A stretch of DNA of 64,000 nt from Phoronis australis (GCA_002633005.1 NMRA01000271.1:79588-143587); one strand, 5' to 3'; counted from the stretch's first letter, positions 45,501 to 54,734 are shown. Made by a program: numbers and translations. Notes: generated by a model not told the origin, from the sequence alone.

Positions 45501-48500
45501 GGTGACCAGGATGGGAGGAACTACGGGGGGGGGGGGGGGGGGGGGGNGGGGTGACTCAAGTTACCAGGGGTGCCGATCGTTTTATAGCTTAAGGGTCCAG
45601 ACTTTTTATTTGCATTCAGTTTAGACCACTCCCAAAATGTAGTTTCAATTGTTTCTTCTCGGCCGACCCTCACTGCTCTGAGCTGGGTGGGTCGAAAGGT
45701 AGATTGTTGTGTTTTTAAACGTTTAATTGTGGGGTCACGATCATTTTTGTTTCAAACAAAATGTCGAATTAAGAATTGGATTATTATTCTTTTGTGAGAT
45801 ATCAAATAGTTTGAGTCGCGTACATTTTTTACGATCTGCCGCACGAAGGGAAACCAATAATTTACGCTTTACGTGTAATTTTTGTCGCGTATTTTGTCAT
45901 CATGAGCTGGATATTTGCAGCAATGAAGAACATGATTTAACTCACAGTTTTGGGGAGTTCGGGGTCCCCTTATCTCCCCGTGACTTAATGCTTGATAAGA
46001 ATCCTCTTATTGAACAATTATAAATGTAACCCCAAAATCCTTAAATTTACGTTGTAGAATGTCGTTTCCAAGGATCCGTGTTCCCACCTGGAGCTAAGTG
46101 GCATCCTTATGTTCACCCATTCGGAACCGTCAAATGCGTGACATGCGCATGTTCGGTAAGTGTTTGATGATTACGTTATACTAAACATTGTGTAGCGAAA
46201 GTAATGTCAAAACATATTGACTTAACTTGATTCAGTCCGACGTTTCAGTAGAGTCAACCGTCCGAGGCATCTGACCGTTAGGAAATCGGTCTCAAATTGT
46301 TCCTTCAATACGTGGGAACGCACGCCTGGATTGAAGCCGGCTACTTTGCAGTAGCGCAAAATCAAGAGTTTTAATTCTTAATTTAAAAGTTGTATTTGGA
46401 AAATTTGATTGGTTACACTAGATGAAAGTGCACCCCGCCGTACTTTGTATCTCAGTTATATAAAGCAGTCTGTCTGAGTTTGTATCAACGTAGGTACCGT
46501 CTATCTCAGTGTAACTTAAATCTCGCTTGTTTTCAGGACGGGAAAGCATCGTGCCAAAGAAAAGGGTGCAACTGCAAAAGGAAGGAATACGCAAAGGATT
46601 CCTGCTGTGCTCAAACATGCTCAAAAGGTAAACACCATGATTAGTTACGTAACAAGTTGACATACAACTGTTTGCAATGACAGAGAAATTTTCATTTCTT
46701 GGAATGAACTCATTGGACATTGGATTGACCCTCGCAACGATATTGAAACTTTGTTATTATGCACTTACGGATTTGACATAATATGGTTTCAACAAGGCAT
46801 AGGTGTTGAAGAGGCTTTTATCGTTGCTTTTGAACAAAGTGTTAAAGAGCGCTTTCTTCAGGAGTGGCACTTCGGTATTAAAGATGCGCCTCTGTTAAAA
46901 TGGACTCTAAATCTTTACCCCATGTGTTTATTATTGCATATGCTCGTGCATGTGTTCCAGCTATGGGTTGTATTGAAACTAGCAGGTATACAAACATTGA
47001 TAGAAAATTCCGTCTTTGTCCTCTTCGTCGCAAATATGTGGAGGATGAGTTTCATTTTGTTTGTGTGCGTTCTGAATTTTTCGTCACTGAGACGCGTTTT
47101 CCGTCCCTTCTAGTCCTTACAAACTGTCCAACAGGTTTGAATTTCAACGATTCTTCAATCGTAGTGATCCTACAATTCAAACAGCATTTGTTTAGTTTGT
47201 CTGCTATGCCTCCACCGCTTGTGAAAAAGCTTTTAAATTGGTTTTCAGTAACAGTATATGTGTGTGATATGCGTATGTCTGTATACAGTTTCCACTTCAC
47301 GCAACGTGCTATACTGTTGAGTATTTATACGGGCCTATGCGCCTTGCATTGTGTTAGAGAAAATTTCTACACTTCTGTTTCTGTATCTAACGATTCATGA
47401 AGCTAATTTTCGAGGACACCCAATTTACTTAAAATTTACTCCTGTTAGTAACACTTTTTAAACACTTCTTACGTCATGTTTATGGCCCACACATACGTAG
47501 GGTGAAGGGGGTGCATATTACGCGCCACTATGGGCTTCTGGGCGTCTAATGTCCGCTGTTGTATCTCCTGAACCTTTTTTATCTTAATGAGAGTTGGAAG
47601 ATGTGTTTCTAAGATGCTGTTTACAGATGAGTAGCTCCTTTGGATTTCATTAACAGATTTTCATGAAGGTTGGTGGATAGTTTTCTATTTGGGAGACGAC
47701 GACGGGTTCGCCGTATTCCGCGCCATCTAATGTCCATTTGGTGATACTAATACGCATATCGTTTGCGGTTTGGCGTGGGCGCCTTCAACGAGCCACGTTG
47801 CTCTTGTTTTCAAAATAAAAAGAATTTAATGCAGAAATTTTAAAGCGGCGTTAAAAACATTTTATTATGCGCTCACATTTAAAATGTGGGTGCATATTGC
47901 CGTCATCTCTGTCTGGGCGTCCGGCGTCTGTCTGTGTCTCCTAAACCCCTGACAGGATCTTGATGAGATTTGGCAGATGTGTTCCTGTGAAGCTGACAAC
48001 GGATGACATCGAATTTCGGACGGATCCAACCATTGGTGTGCCCCCTAGATGCAATTTTAGTTTTTTGTGTTTACCTCTGTATCTTTAAAGGTCCTCAACG
48101 GATTTTCATGAAATTTGGCACAGAGGCATCTATTAGCGAATTGACACTATCCTCCTGTTTTCGGATGGACTCGATGTATCTTGCGCCACCTAGTGGCCAT
48201 TTTTACTGTTATCGAGTCTGTTTTTGGTGTCCGCTCCTTTATCAACCAAACCTATCAAAGGATGATTGTGAGAATTAGCATATATGTTTTTTAGTGTGAA
48301 GACGACAGACGACAATGATTTTCCAACGACTTTGACTACTGTGGCGCCCATAGCTGTATCTTCTAAACCCCTTACAAGATCTTGATGAGATTTGGCAGAT
48401 ATGTTCCTACGAAGCTGACGACGCATGATGACGAATTTTGGACGCTTACGACAATCTCTGTTCCCCCTAGTGGCAATTTCAGATTTTTACGTTTACATCT

Positions 48501-50455
48501 GTATGTTCAAAGGTCCTCAACGGATTTCCATAATACTTTGTAGAAAGGCATCTATTATTTTAGGATGGATTCGAGGTATTTGGCGATGTTTACTGTTTTC
48601 GAGTCTCTTTTTTTTTTTTTTTGGCGTTCGCCCCTCTGTCAGCCAAACCACTCGAAGAATGATTGTGAGAATTGGCATATGTGTTCTTGGTGTGAAGAGA
48701 ACGGTTGGCGTTGCTTTTCTGACGACTTCGACTACTTTGGCGCCTCGTAGTGGAAGTTTTTTTGCGCCCACAGCTGCATCTCCTGAAGCCACAACAGTAT
48801 CTTGATTAAATTAACAAGTGTATTTATGTGAAGCTGACAACAGGCGACGATGGCTTTCTGACGGGTCCAATAAACGCTGTGCCCTTTGGTGGCACTTTAA
48901 GTTTTTTCATTTTCTTTTGTTTCTTTGTTGTTCCAGTGCGGATTTTTATGGACTTTGGCAAATAGGTTTCCATGAAAGAAACGATGGCATTTTCCCAATT
49001 TCGGAGGGATTTGACGTTTTTTGCGCCACCTAGCAGCCATTTTTACTGTTTTAGTTCTTGCTGTTTGTCATGTGCTCCTTTATTCACCAAACCACTGTAA
49101 GGATGATTATGAAAATTGACACGTGTTCCTACTGATAAAAGGATCGCTTACGATGATCTTCAGAAAGCTCCAACTACAGTGGTTCCTCCTAGTGGCAGTT
49201 TTTGTGTCCGTTGGTATATCTCTTAAACCCGCTGCAGTACCTTTATGAATTTTTTTCTGTCTTCGGTATCTTTGGAGTTGAGCGTTTTCATGTGGATTTG
49301 ACGTAGTGCACGCCACCTAGTGGCTCATTTTGTTATATTTGAGTCTGTTTTAGCGAAACCACTGGTACGATAACTATGAAAATAATTTGTCATTCATGTT
49401 CTTACTCGGAAGAGGACAGCTGACCTTAATTTTTGAATAGCATCGACCATTGTGGTGCCCCCTAGTGCATATTTTGTGTCTGTGGCTGTGGTTCCTAGTG
49501 GCAATTTGCTTCAAGTTTGCATTTTGGAGATTTTAGATGGATTTGTATGAAACTGGGCAAATAGGTTTGAGAGACGACGGCACCTTTCCATATTTGGATA
49601 GGTTCAATGTATTCTGTGCCATCTAATGCACCATTTTTATGATATGAAATACACCCCCTAGAAACACACAGTTCGCGTTGCAGTCATGGGGGCGCATTTC
49701 AATGCTCCGCATTACAAAATTAGACTTAACTTACTCATACGTGATCTCTCAGGAAGAACCGACAGTTTGTTATTTTTTAGATGTTAAGCTCATAACCTTT
49801 CAGGTCACCGCATGGGCAATAGTCGAATATAACGACTGCCCATGTTTTGAGAACCAGTTTGATATCCGTTATTCAGTGGAGAAAACTGGTTCTCTAAATG
49901 CGGGCACGTTGTATCCTACCATTACCCTTGGCATGACCTAAGAAAGAAATAGCGAACTCTGGCTGTCAGTTTTCTCGAATCCCCGAAAAAACCTCAGACT
50001 TGACTAAGGTGCTATTTGGGTCCAACTGCCTGGATTTTGACTGACGGCTTAACTGACCAATCAGAATGCAACATTTTTGACACACCTTTGTCTAAGTCTC
50101 CAAGCCGCCATTTTACCGGAAAACAACATGTCGTCGGTGACTTTTCACCGAAGGGAGCGGAGCTTGCGATTGGACAATTGACCTAAATGAAAAAAAATGT
50201 CTTTGGGAGAAAGTACGGGTTTGATGGCGCTTTAAAGTTTACTTCTGGTACGCGAAGTTGAACGACACACTATTCCATTTTAACTCTCGTTTTCAGCAAA
50301 TCAGATGAAGCTATTTAATTTCAGAACACGTCTCAGAAAACCCTCTTCCTGTTTCTAATCCGACTTTCCGTTAACTTGAGTTTGTCGCTGTTATTTTTCC
50401 AGGAAAAAAGCAAAAATCTAGGAAAAAGAAAAGCAAAGACTCGTCGCAAAGATAA
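28193..50455 (+). CDS. CHRD: Chordin, secreted BMP antagonist (18 visible coding exons; CHRD4 gap at 39705)
   Basis: Chordin binds BMP ligands outside the cell and is cleaved by Tolloid/BMP1 proteases; it patterns the dorsoventral axis in chordates. Exons join in frame with correct phases: 28193-28304, 30908-31011, 32219-32354, 35919-36017, 36227-36353, 36561-36781, 36984-37186, 37924-38065, 38364-38470, 39002-39290, 39583-39704 (cut by N), 40279-40392, 41852-42034, 43034-43252, 44343-44523, 46058-46155, 46537-46627, 50403-50455. The 866 visible residues comprise signal peptide 1-19, VWC1 39-114, CHRD1 about 152-270, CHRD2 280-385, CHRD3 385-514, CHRD4 515-594 with a hole, VWC2 626-683, VWC3 693-760, VWC4 788-847 (ten Cys each) and a Lys-rich tail 850-866. 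Vertebrate chordin is about 955 residues. SD in GSDEG before CHRD1 is where vertebrate chordins have the first Tolloid site (inference). Introns hold several transposons. I found no clear AATAAA. Confidence 0.97.
28599..28622. repeat. Perfect small hairpin in chordin intron 1
   Basis: GGATAATGTC-TATT-GACATTATCC is a 10-bp stem with a 4-base loop, preceded by the palindrome CCTGTTAACAGG. No function is implied. Confidence 0.6.
29548..29577. repeat. Hairpin in chordin intron 1
   Basis: TTTTATTGAAAAGC and GCTTTCAATAAAA pair around a short loop. Possibly the tip of a decayed inverted-repeat element. Confidence 0.5.
30908..31011 (+). CDS. CHRD: Chordin exon 2: VWC1 first half
   Basis: The exon follows CCGCAG, completes Gly 38, and reads CKLGAEFYPLERTWSPEMEQ and then HCVQCVCLP before donor GTAGGT. 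It carries the first four Cys of the domain. Confidence 0.95.
32219..32354 (+). CDS. CHRD: Chordin exon 3: VWC1 second half
   Basis: The exon follows TGTTCCAG and reads VIKKGVLQQRGRVFCRNIKD, then ECPTLTCG and NQCCKSCPGD. The RVFCRNIK..ECP run is the chordin VWC1 signature (RVSCKNIKPECP in human). Phase 1 donor GTTAGT. Confidence 0.95.
34913..34932. repeat. (AT)n microsatellite
   Basis: Alternating TA/AT run in chordin intron 3. Confidence 0.9.
35202..35514. mobile_element. Complete 313-bp non-autonomous transposon, TSD TCGTG
   Basis: Ends CAGTGGCGGATCTAGG and CAAATCCGCCTATG are imperfect inverted repeats; TCGTG flanks on both sides (35197-35201 and 35515-35519). The interior is rich in G and C runs and has no transposase. 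Same family as 14620-15879, opposite orientation. It is in chordin intron 3. Confidence 0.85.
35919..36017 (+). CDS. CHRD: Chordin exon 4: linker with candidate Tolloid site
   Basis: The exon follows CTACTCCAG, completes Glu 118, reads EPFTVKNIQS...RSMAVWRTGSDEGK, and donates at GTATGG. Phases 1 to 1 connect exons 3 and 5. The S-D pair sits where the first Tolloid cleavage occurs in vertebrates. Confidence 0.85.
36227..36353 (+). CDS. CHRD: Chordin exon 5: start of CHRD1
   Basis: The exon follows TTTTGCAG, completes Asp 151, and reads FLALMTPRPQG, then AVARAQLTLLQGDLHFSIKF. FLALMT..R...AVARA matches vertebrate chordin closely. Donor GTACGT. Confidence 0.96.
36561..36781 (+). CDS. CHRD: Chordin exon 6: CHRD1
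   Basis: The exon follows CATTTCAG and encodes 73 codons including TLFEHEIDTMEKDMVCAIWR and GVIITHRGLKE. 'LFEH', 'VC..WR' and 'G.I..HR' are CHRD1 hallmarks. Confidence 0.96.
36984..37186 (+). CDS. CHRD: Chordin exon 7: CHRD1-CHRD2
   Basis: The exon follows TATTTCAG and reads ESFSSLLSPTEPDGGAALAM, then DDQKSLMFIVRFADV, ending FEITSD before donor GTGAGA. A read-through stop lies 11 codons beyond that donor, confirming the splice. Confidence 0.94.
37924..38065 (+). CDS. CHRD: Chordin exon 8: CHRD2
   Basis: The exon follows CACTTCAG in phase 0 and reads TLEFVDMWSKLPKSRLKQLV, ending VKQTCG before GTAAAT. 'GRLNLVVEH' ends the repeat and the C aligns with the conserved Cys before CHRD3. Confidence 0.94.
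38364..38470 (+). CDS. CHRD: Chordin exon 9: start of CHRD3
   Basis: The exon follows CATTTCAG, completes Val 382, reads YQAILSGNAKAGKSAAGAGG, then SAVLKIDTKGRVTYW, with donor GTAAGT. The CHRD opening 'GSA.L......I.Y' is evident. Confidence 0.95.
39002..39290 (+). CDS. CHRD: Chordin exon 10: CHRD3
   Basis: The exon has 96 codons after GTTTTCAG: VHLIGLQSKVTSLALQTAPN, RGKLKVNVQTEYHNSALAGD, and ends NYGVATI. 'G.L.VNV.T..N...GDL' is the characteristic CHRD end. Confidence 0.96.
39583..39704 (+). CDS. CHRD: Chordin exon 11: start of CHRD4, truncated at an N
   Basis: The exon follows AATTTCAG, completes Gly 514, and reads SPLVMTGKSVDPPVATPASG, then LAWLTLGDDCNLQYQIYLGG, at which point an N (39705) occurs. 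Vertebrate chordin continues for about 35 residues before the segment encoded by the next exon, and the bases after the N do not supply them. Confidence 0.9.
39705..39705. other. Assembly break inside chordin CHRD4
   Basis: The single N appears to stand for missing sequence. The frame entering it is good chordin and the frame leaving it is not. Expected missing content is the rest of exon 11, possibly with an extra exon. Confidence 0.75.
40082..40246. mobile_element. 165-bp non-autonomous transposon, TSD GATTA/GACTA
   Basis: Ends CAGGTACGGATCCAGG and CTTATCCGCTACTG. Its sequence matches the outer element at 14573-16005 with the nested insertion removed, giving an 'empty site' control for that nesting. 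It lies in the intron before chordin exon 12. Confidence 0.75.
40279..40392 (+). CDS. CHRD: Chordin exon 12: end of CHRD4
   Basis: The exon follows TTTCTTTCAG in phase 0 and reads SSGLLSDISADLLNAINAGE, then ASLEVTSKSHPKG. 'L..G.ASL.ITTK..P.GE' is the family pattern. Donor GTAAAT is only 8 bases from a MITE. Confidence 0.94.
40401..40554. mobile_element. 154-bp MITE abutting the chordin exon 12 donor
   Basis: Inverse ends TTCAGTAACGCTAGGACCT and AGGTCCTAGCGTCTACTGAA. A near-identical copy is at 51184-51340, just beyond the gene. Confidence 0.8.
41852..42034 (+). CDS. CHRD: Chordin exon 13: linker and VWC2 first half
   Basis: The exon follows TTCATCTAG, reads VHIPNTCSHVDRN, then the linker ENLEYDNEYLKRERTK-type acidic/basic stretch, then KCLYEDTVYSDGQSWIPDGH and TCTACSCK. 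Donor GTAAGT. Confidence 0.95.
42500..42570. repeat. (GT)n microsatellite
   Basis: Long GT run with a few GCGT interruptions in a chordin intron. Confidence 0.95.
43034..43252 (+). CDS. CHRD: Chordin exon 14: VWC2 end, VWC3 first half
   Basis: The exon follows TTCATTGCAG and reads TGKILCHVAECPKLDCDNPI, then ECCPQC, then VWC3 from QCRSPGDN with SLWHPYVPPFGYSKCAVCFC. 'WHP.VPPFG...C..C.C' is specific to chordin VWC3 and VWC4. Confidence 0.97.
44343..44523 (+). CDS. CHRD: Chordin exon 15: VWC3 second half and linker
   Basis: The exon follows TTTCATAG and reads GDSAYDCKKLACPRLDCPDS, GDCCKVCPF, then a linker ending GDTVIG. It completes the ten Cys of VWC3. Confidence 0.95.
45165..45417. mobile_element. 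Degenerate inverse copy of the 56536-56779 MITE
   Basis: Reverse-complement similarity runs through 'GATTTCCT...TTTATTTGATTT', 'CTTTTTACCATTATTT', 'AATACGTCACCTGGAAATT' and 'GTCGTTGGTCAT'. Its termini are decayed. Confidence 0.55.
45526..45552. repeat. Poly-G run with N
   Basis: G homopolymer interrupted by N at 45547, probably sequencing ambiguity. Confidence 0.9.
46058..46155 (+). CDS. CHRD: Chordin exon 16: VWC4 first half
   Basis: The exon follows ACGTTGTAG, completes Glu 787, and reads CRFQGSVFPPGAKWHPYVHP, then FGTVKCVTCACS. Donor GTAAGT. Confidence 0.96.
46537..46627 (+). CDS. CHRD: Chordin exon 17: VWC4 second half
   Basis: The exon follows GTTTTCAG and reads DGKASCQRKGCNCKRKEYAK, then DSCCAQTCSK. 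It completes the ten Cys of VWC4. Confidence 0.95.
46690..47340 (+). pseudogene. Non-LTR retrotransposon 3' fragment (C-terminal zinc-knuckle region)
   Basis: In two frames joined by a frameshift near 46915 the plus strand reads 'SVKERFLQEWHFGIKDAP' and then 'ETSRYTNIDRKFRLCPLRRK', 'VEDEFHFVC'. 'ETGRYT....R.C..C....EDE.HF...C' is the C-terminal motif of many metazoan LINE polyproteins, from general knowledge. The second Cys of the knuckle has become Arg. The fragment is in chordin's last intron, same strand. Confidence 0.65.
47480..49720. repeat. Imperfect tandem array of ~400-bp units in chordin's last intron
   Basis: At least four units share, in order: 'CCTAAACCC.T.ACA.GATCTTGATGA', 'TTTGGCAGATGTGTTCC', 'GAAGCTGAC.AC', 'CC..CTAGTGGCAATTT', and 'CGCCACCTAGTGGCCATTTT', at about 47940-48200, 48360-48600, 48780-49040 and 49190-49330. 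A related copy is at 9290-10010. The many short frames here are repeats, not genes. Confidence 0.7.
50403..50455 (+). CDS. CHRD: Chordin exon 18: basic C-terminal tail
   Basis: The exon follows TTTTTCCAG, completes Gly 850, and reads KKQKSRKKKSKDSSQR-stop. Nine of sixteen residues are Lys or Arg, fitting heparan-sulphate binding (inference). Confidence 0.88.
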
Positions 50456-51183
50456 GCAACTTTTGGAGAGATTACCCGACGAAGTTTGATTACATAGACA
50501 ATAAGTTCACGGACCCCTTTTCGCTGTAAACGGCACCCGAGTGAACATGCGGTTTGGAGGCCCCGTGCATTTTCTCCAATTTATTGGAACTTCTAAATGT
50601 GTTTTGATAAGTTATTAATTAAGCCATAACCTGGTTGTAAAATTGCTAAAACAAGGTACCTGTTACCAATTTGTATATAACTTTTAAGAAGAGAATTATT
50701 TAGCTCTGTAAATAAGTAGATTTTTACTATTTTCTCAGTCTCTGTTCATTTGATAAGAAATTGTTTTTCTAGTCAGGTACGCGATTTCATTGCCCTACTT
50801 TTGAATCTATTGAAGTGAAATCTTTGTACATATTTTAGCTCTTTTATTTTATACTTTGTCTTATCCCTATAACTAGACAAGGTGTCAAAATACAAGTGTA
50901 CATGTATTAACAGGATTTGTTTTATTCACTAAAACCAGATGGTGACAGACCTACGACTATACTGGACTGAGCAAATCATTCTTAAAATATATATATTACA
51001 CGACTAAGCCAACGTTTCGTTATAAGACCTTTAAGTGACTTATTCTCCTAGAAAAGTGTTTTTTAGATCAGCACCAAGACGAATTCGAACTCGTGACCTC
51101 GGCGGTCGCAAGCCACATTTTTGACAGGAGCCCGAAAACAGAGTAATCTTTCCTTGCCTTCAGGCACGTCTTGCGTGAGAAAC
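50456..51183 (+). other. Presumed chordin 3' UTR and downstream DNA
   Basis: AT-rich sequence with no recognised ORF. I see no canonical AATAAA or ATTAAA before 51000, so the polyadenylation site is undetermined. A B-box-like GAGTTCGAATTC (minus strand, about 51080-51092) is an isolated tRNA-like fragment. Confidence 0.4.
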
Positions 51184-51340
51184 CAGCCTCCCGTTCAGTA
51201 ACGCTAGGACCTCGCTAAAAAGCAAGACTTCGCGAGATTACGTGAGATATTGCCGTGCATTTTAAATGAGAACACGTGACTTTGACTAGGTTTTAGCTAG
51301 GTCCTACCGTAGGTCCTAGCGTCTACTGAACGCACGCCTG
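51184..51340. mobile_element. 157-bp MITE, second copy
   Basis: Nearly identical to 40401-40554 (differences include TTTGCG/TTCGCG, CCGAGC/CCGTGC and AATAAG/ACACGT), implying recent mobility. Confidence 0.8.
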
Positions 51341-53790
51341 GTAATGGTTGGTTACTTAGCGTCAAGTTATCTATTTTCCTTTGGAACGAATCGCTGCAGT
51401 TCTCCACTCATTCCAAAGTTGGTGGAACAAGACAGGTGAAGTTCAAACTAAGCCACGCTATTTCATCTCGGTATAAAAAACCCCAAAGCCGCGTGTCTTA
51501 CATTCGAAAACACTAATTGCGAAAAACTCAAACGGGTTCCCCAGAAAAATCCGATCCGCGATTATTGTTAGAAAATGCAAAGACTTGTGACTTTGAGGAT
51601 TTTAGCAGCCTTATTCGCCAAACTCGGTTCCACCAACTTTAAACCAGCAATTAACCCGCTTTTCGCTGTCAAATATTGAAGTTTGACTTAGACCACTTTT
51701 CGTTGTAAAGTCGGTCTCAAATTATTCCCTACTCAGATAAGAAATGATTTCCGTGCGCGCTATGGAAGAACTCAATTCCCTAGTGATTGAGACCGTGTTC
51801 GTTGCTTAAAATGACAAGCCGCGATAATTCAACTTCGTTATCGAGCCTCATCTCAAACAACAACAAACTTCCTGAGCTCAAGATTCTCTATTCTGAATAA
51901 GAAACAAACCGTAACACGTGTTAGAGCAGTAATTGGTCTAACTCATGTTTTTACTTAAGGCTTGTGTATAGTTGCTTTAAGACGGTGGGTGAGTAGCCAA
52001 TTTCGTGATCGGGGATAGGAAACTTACGTTTTGTTTTCCCAATCCGAAACCGCGGAATTCAAAAGGACTCAGATTAGCGGCCGTAATTTTTGTTGAGGTA
52101 GTCAATGTGCCCTATATCTGGCGGTCCACGGTAAGAACCGCGCTTCATAGAGTGACGCTGCAAAGTTTCCGGAATTGACCCAGAATGGTCGAAGGTTGAA
52201 ATTATTGTCGATCACTCGAGTGTCAAGACTCGCAGTCCATCGTTCTGCAGGTGAGTTATTGAATAGGAATACATACCCGACGCTCGATGTTCAAAAGAAA
52301 ACTCAAGCGCTCCATTCACCTGCAGACATGTAGAAAACTGGTGTGCTGCCTAGATGAAGAACAGTTGCAATTATAAAATAACTATTTCAAACAAGTTCAA
52401 CTTTGTGGTAATGTCAAATTATCATTTGTTATTGTATCGGAAGATTTTATCAAAGATTTTATAGTCGGTATGACGTATCTAGGATGTTGTGGGGCAAGGA
52501 GGCAACCAGTTTTAGGTGGCACTGAATAGTTAGGATGCGGCCGCGGCCAATTTGCACTGCCAAAATATTAAAATTTTGGGGTAGGCCAAGTTTGGGGGCA
52601 TTTGGTAGGTGGGCATTGTATGTAGGCTCAGTGAATGTGGTTTGTTTGTATTTGTGAACATGCTCAGAATACAAAAGGCCACTTTCTCGGCTGCAGCTGC
52701 ACTCTTCTTCAAGATGGCGACCCCCGGTTGCAATTGTGCATTGCTGGGTAGCGACTGAGAAATTGGCTGCGATTTTAGGTAGCCCTCAAACAAGCCAGAA
52801 TTGCCAAAAAACTAGTCGGCTTACAGTACTTGTGGGCCACATTTTCGGAATCTGGAGGAAATTTGCTTTCAGAATCTCTTGTTGGTTGTACTCGTGCATC
52901 GGCAGGGAAGTGGTGTTTTTGGGGTTAAAAGTGCCGATTTTGCACTTTTTTGTCCCTAGTTTTCTTAGTCTAGCTTGGGTTTTCAGTGGGATTGAAAGGG
53001 TCAAAAATACAAGAGAGAATAAAGTTTCTGCGCTCATTTGCAGGGCTTTTTATGTGAAATAACTGAAACTCTGCGAAACCCAGTGAGACCTGTTCTGTGC
53101 CTCCTTAGCAAGACAATTCCGGAGTGTCGTAAAATCGACATGGTGATGGCGTATTTTTGGTCGCGTCCTCCCAAGACCGCCAAGTTCATACTTGGTAACC
53201 CCAACATAGAAACCCGAGAGTTGACACATTAGATTCTGGACCCTTGTCCTATCTGAAAAAAATCACGAACGTCTTACAAGAATCTGCTTAATACAAGAGT
53301 TTTACTCTGGGACCCTATTTCCAAAGCCGAATTTACAGATTACGCAATTAAACAGCTACCCTTTTCTGAGATTGAAAATGGGTTAAATGAAGCTAAGTTC
53401 AGGAAAAAAACGCCCCCTTTTAATGTTAACAAAATATTGAGAGGGTGCATAACAAAACATTGTTAGGGAAACGGGCACCTCCATCCGTGGTTCGTTATCC
53501 AAGTGTTAACTAATAGTCGCCAAGTATAAACACACTACACACGTCTCCTGGGCTAGGTTCCCTAGACAAAGGAACCTACGAAATTACAGATTACCTTTTT
53601 CACTTGCAATACCGAGATATCTCGTGAGATCTCGCGTTTTTGCAAGACCTTTACCTATGAAGAACGTATGCCTGGTCTTTTTGCCAAGAAGCAAATACTT
53701 TAACCCAGTTTCTGAAATTTTGGTGGTGAAACTGACATTTTCAAATTCACAATTATTGTACAACTAGAAAGCACAACTTACTAAAAATTC
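51341..53790. other. Spacer between convergent chordin and WTAP, no gene recognised
   Basis: An AAGATGGCGACC at 52712-52723 (plus) has a good Kozak/YY1 look and could open a 12-codon first exon ending before GTAGCG. Nothing downstream looks like its continuation, so I do not call a gene. Confidence 0.35.
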
Positions 53791-53792
53791 AT

Positions 53793-53798
53793 TTTATT
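53793..53798 (-). promoter_or_regulatory. WTAP: Candidate WTAP polyadenylation signal AATAAA
   Basis: TTTATT on the plus strand gives AATAAA on the minus strand, 449 bases beyond the WTAP stop codon. This is a reasonable 3' UTR length. Confidence 0.45.
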
Positions 53799-54246
53799 AA
53801 CATAAAAATTATCATTACATTTATATTATGTCCAACGACATTGTGACAACACAGTCTATGTTGTGTAAAAATATTTCAAGACCTACTTTCATCATAACAG
53901 CAGTCAAGGTTTCATGGACATATCTAAAACCCCTCATTTTTTAACAGGAACAGTTCCTGCAAATTATAGAACCTACTTGTCTAACCAATGTACTAGGGTC
54001 ATGAATCAACACATGCTGATGTGTTTTGACGGTATGGTTTCTCAAGAAACTGAGGTACCAATGAGGAAGGCATGTATTAAGAAAGCAACATTAACATCAT
54101 GGCAACTCTTAAAAACACCTGTGAACATAAAACATTTTTTTACTTAACTTTCTAAAGTGATTTGGCCAAGAAACATTAACATCTACGATAAAGAAACCTT
54201 CCAAAGTTTGACAAAACCAACAACAATCTAGCTTCACTACTGCCTT

Positions 54247-54734
54247 CTAATAGGTAGGTGATCCAATCCCATTCTCTACAGCGTCAGTTTCCATTGACGC
54301 TGATTCTGAAGTTTTTTCCTTATCCGGTTTTTCTGAACTTTCTTTATAAGGGTCAGGACTCCAGGTGTCAGTGTCTTCTGTATAATGCGTCCTTTGATCT
54401 GCGACACAATTGTCAGCGGCGGGTTCGTAACCATTCCCTTCAGTTCTGTTGTCCGTTTCCATCACCGCATCAGTTTCTGTGGTCTCCGTTTGATTTGTCT
54501 CTTCGATTTCGCAACCGATTTCCGCTTCGTCATCAACTGCGCCAATGTGTGAAGTCCGTTGCAGTTCTGCACTGCTGCTGCTGCCCTCTGCGGGCTGTAG
54601 TCCGTTCTGCGTCAACTGCTGCTCGTAGCGACTGATTTGCTCCTTGGCTTCTTTTAACTGTTGCTGCAGTAAGTAAATCGTGCTCTGCATACCTTCGACG
54701 TCCTCATCCAGCTCTCCAAGGAACTCGTCAGTCT
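54247..54734 (-). CDS. WTAP: WTAP exon 6: last coiled coil and acidic tail
   Basis: The exon follows TGTTTCAG, completes Glu 211, reads TDEFLGELDEDVEGMQSTIY, then QQQLKEAKEQISRYEQQL, and ends ENGIGSPTY-stop. The tail contains a repeated D-A-V/METD theme and many Glu and Thr. Confidence 0.96.

Noticed and set aside
46751-47400. 166-codon plus-strand frame as a host gene
   Set aside because: Its best-looking part is a LINE C-terminal motif with a frameshift and a lost zinc ligand, and it sits in a chordin intron.
48003-49033. Cluster of overlapping frames on both strands
   Set aside because: They fall on the imperfect tandem repeat units and repeat with them.
52530-53062. Possible small gene starting AAGATGGCGACC at 52712
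   Set aside because: The frame closes after 13 codons and no continuation exon was found between chordin and WTAP.
54258-54635. 125-codon plus-strand frame
   Set aside because: It is the antisense shadow of WTAP exon 6.
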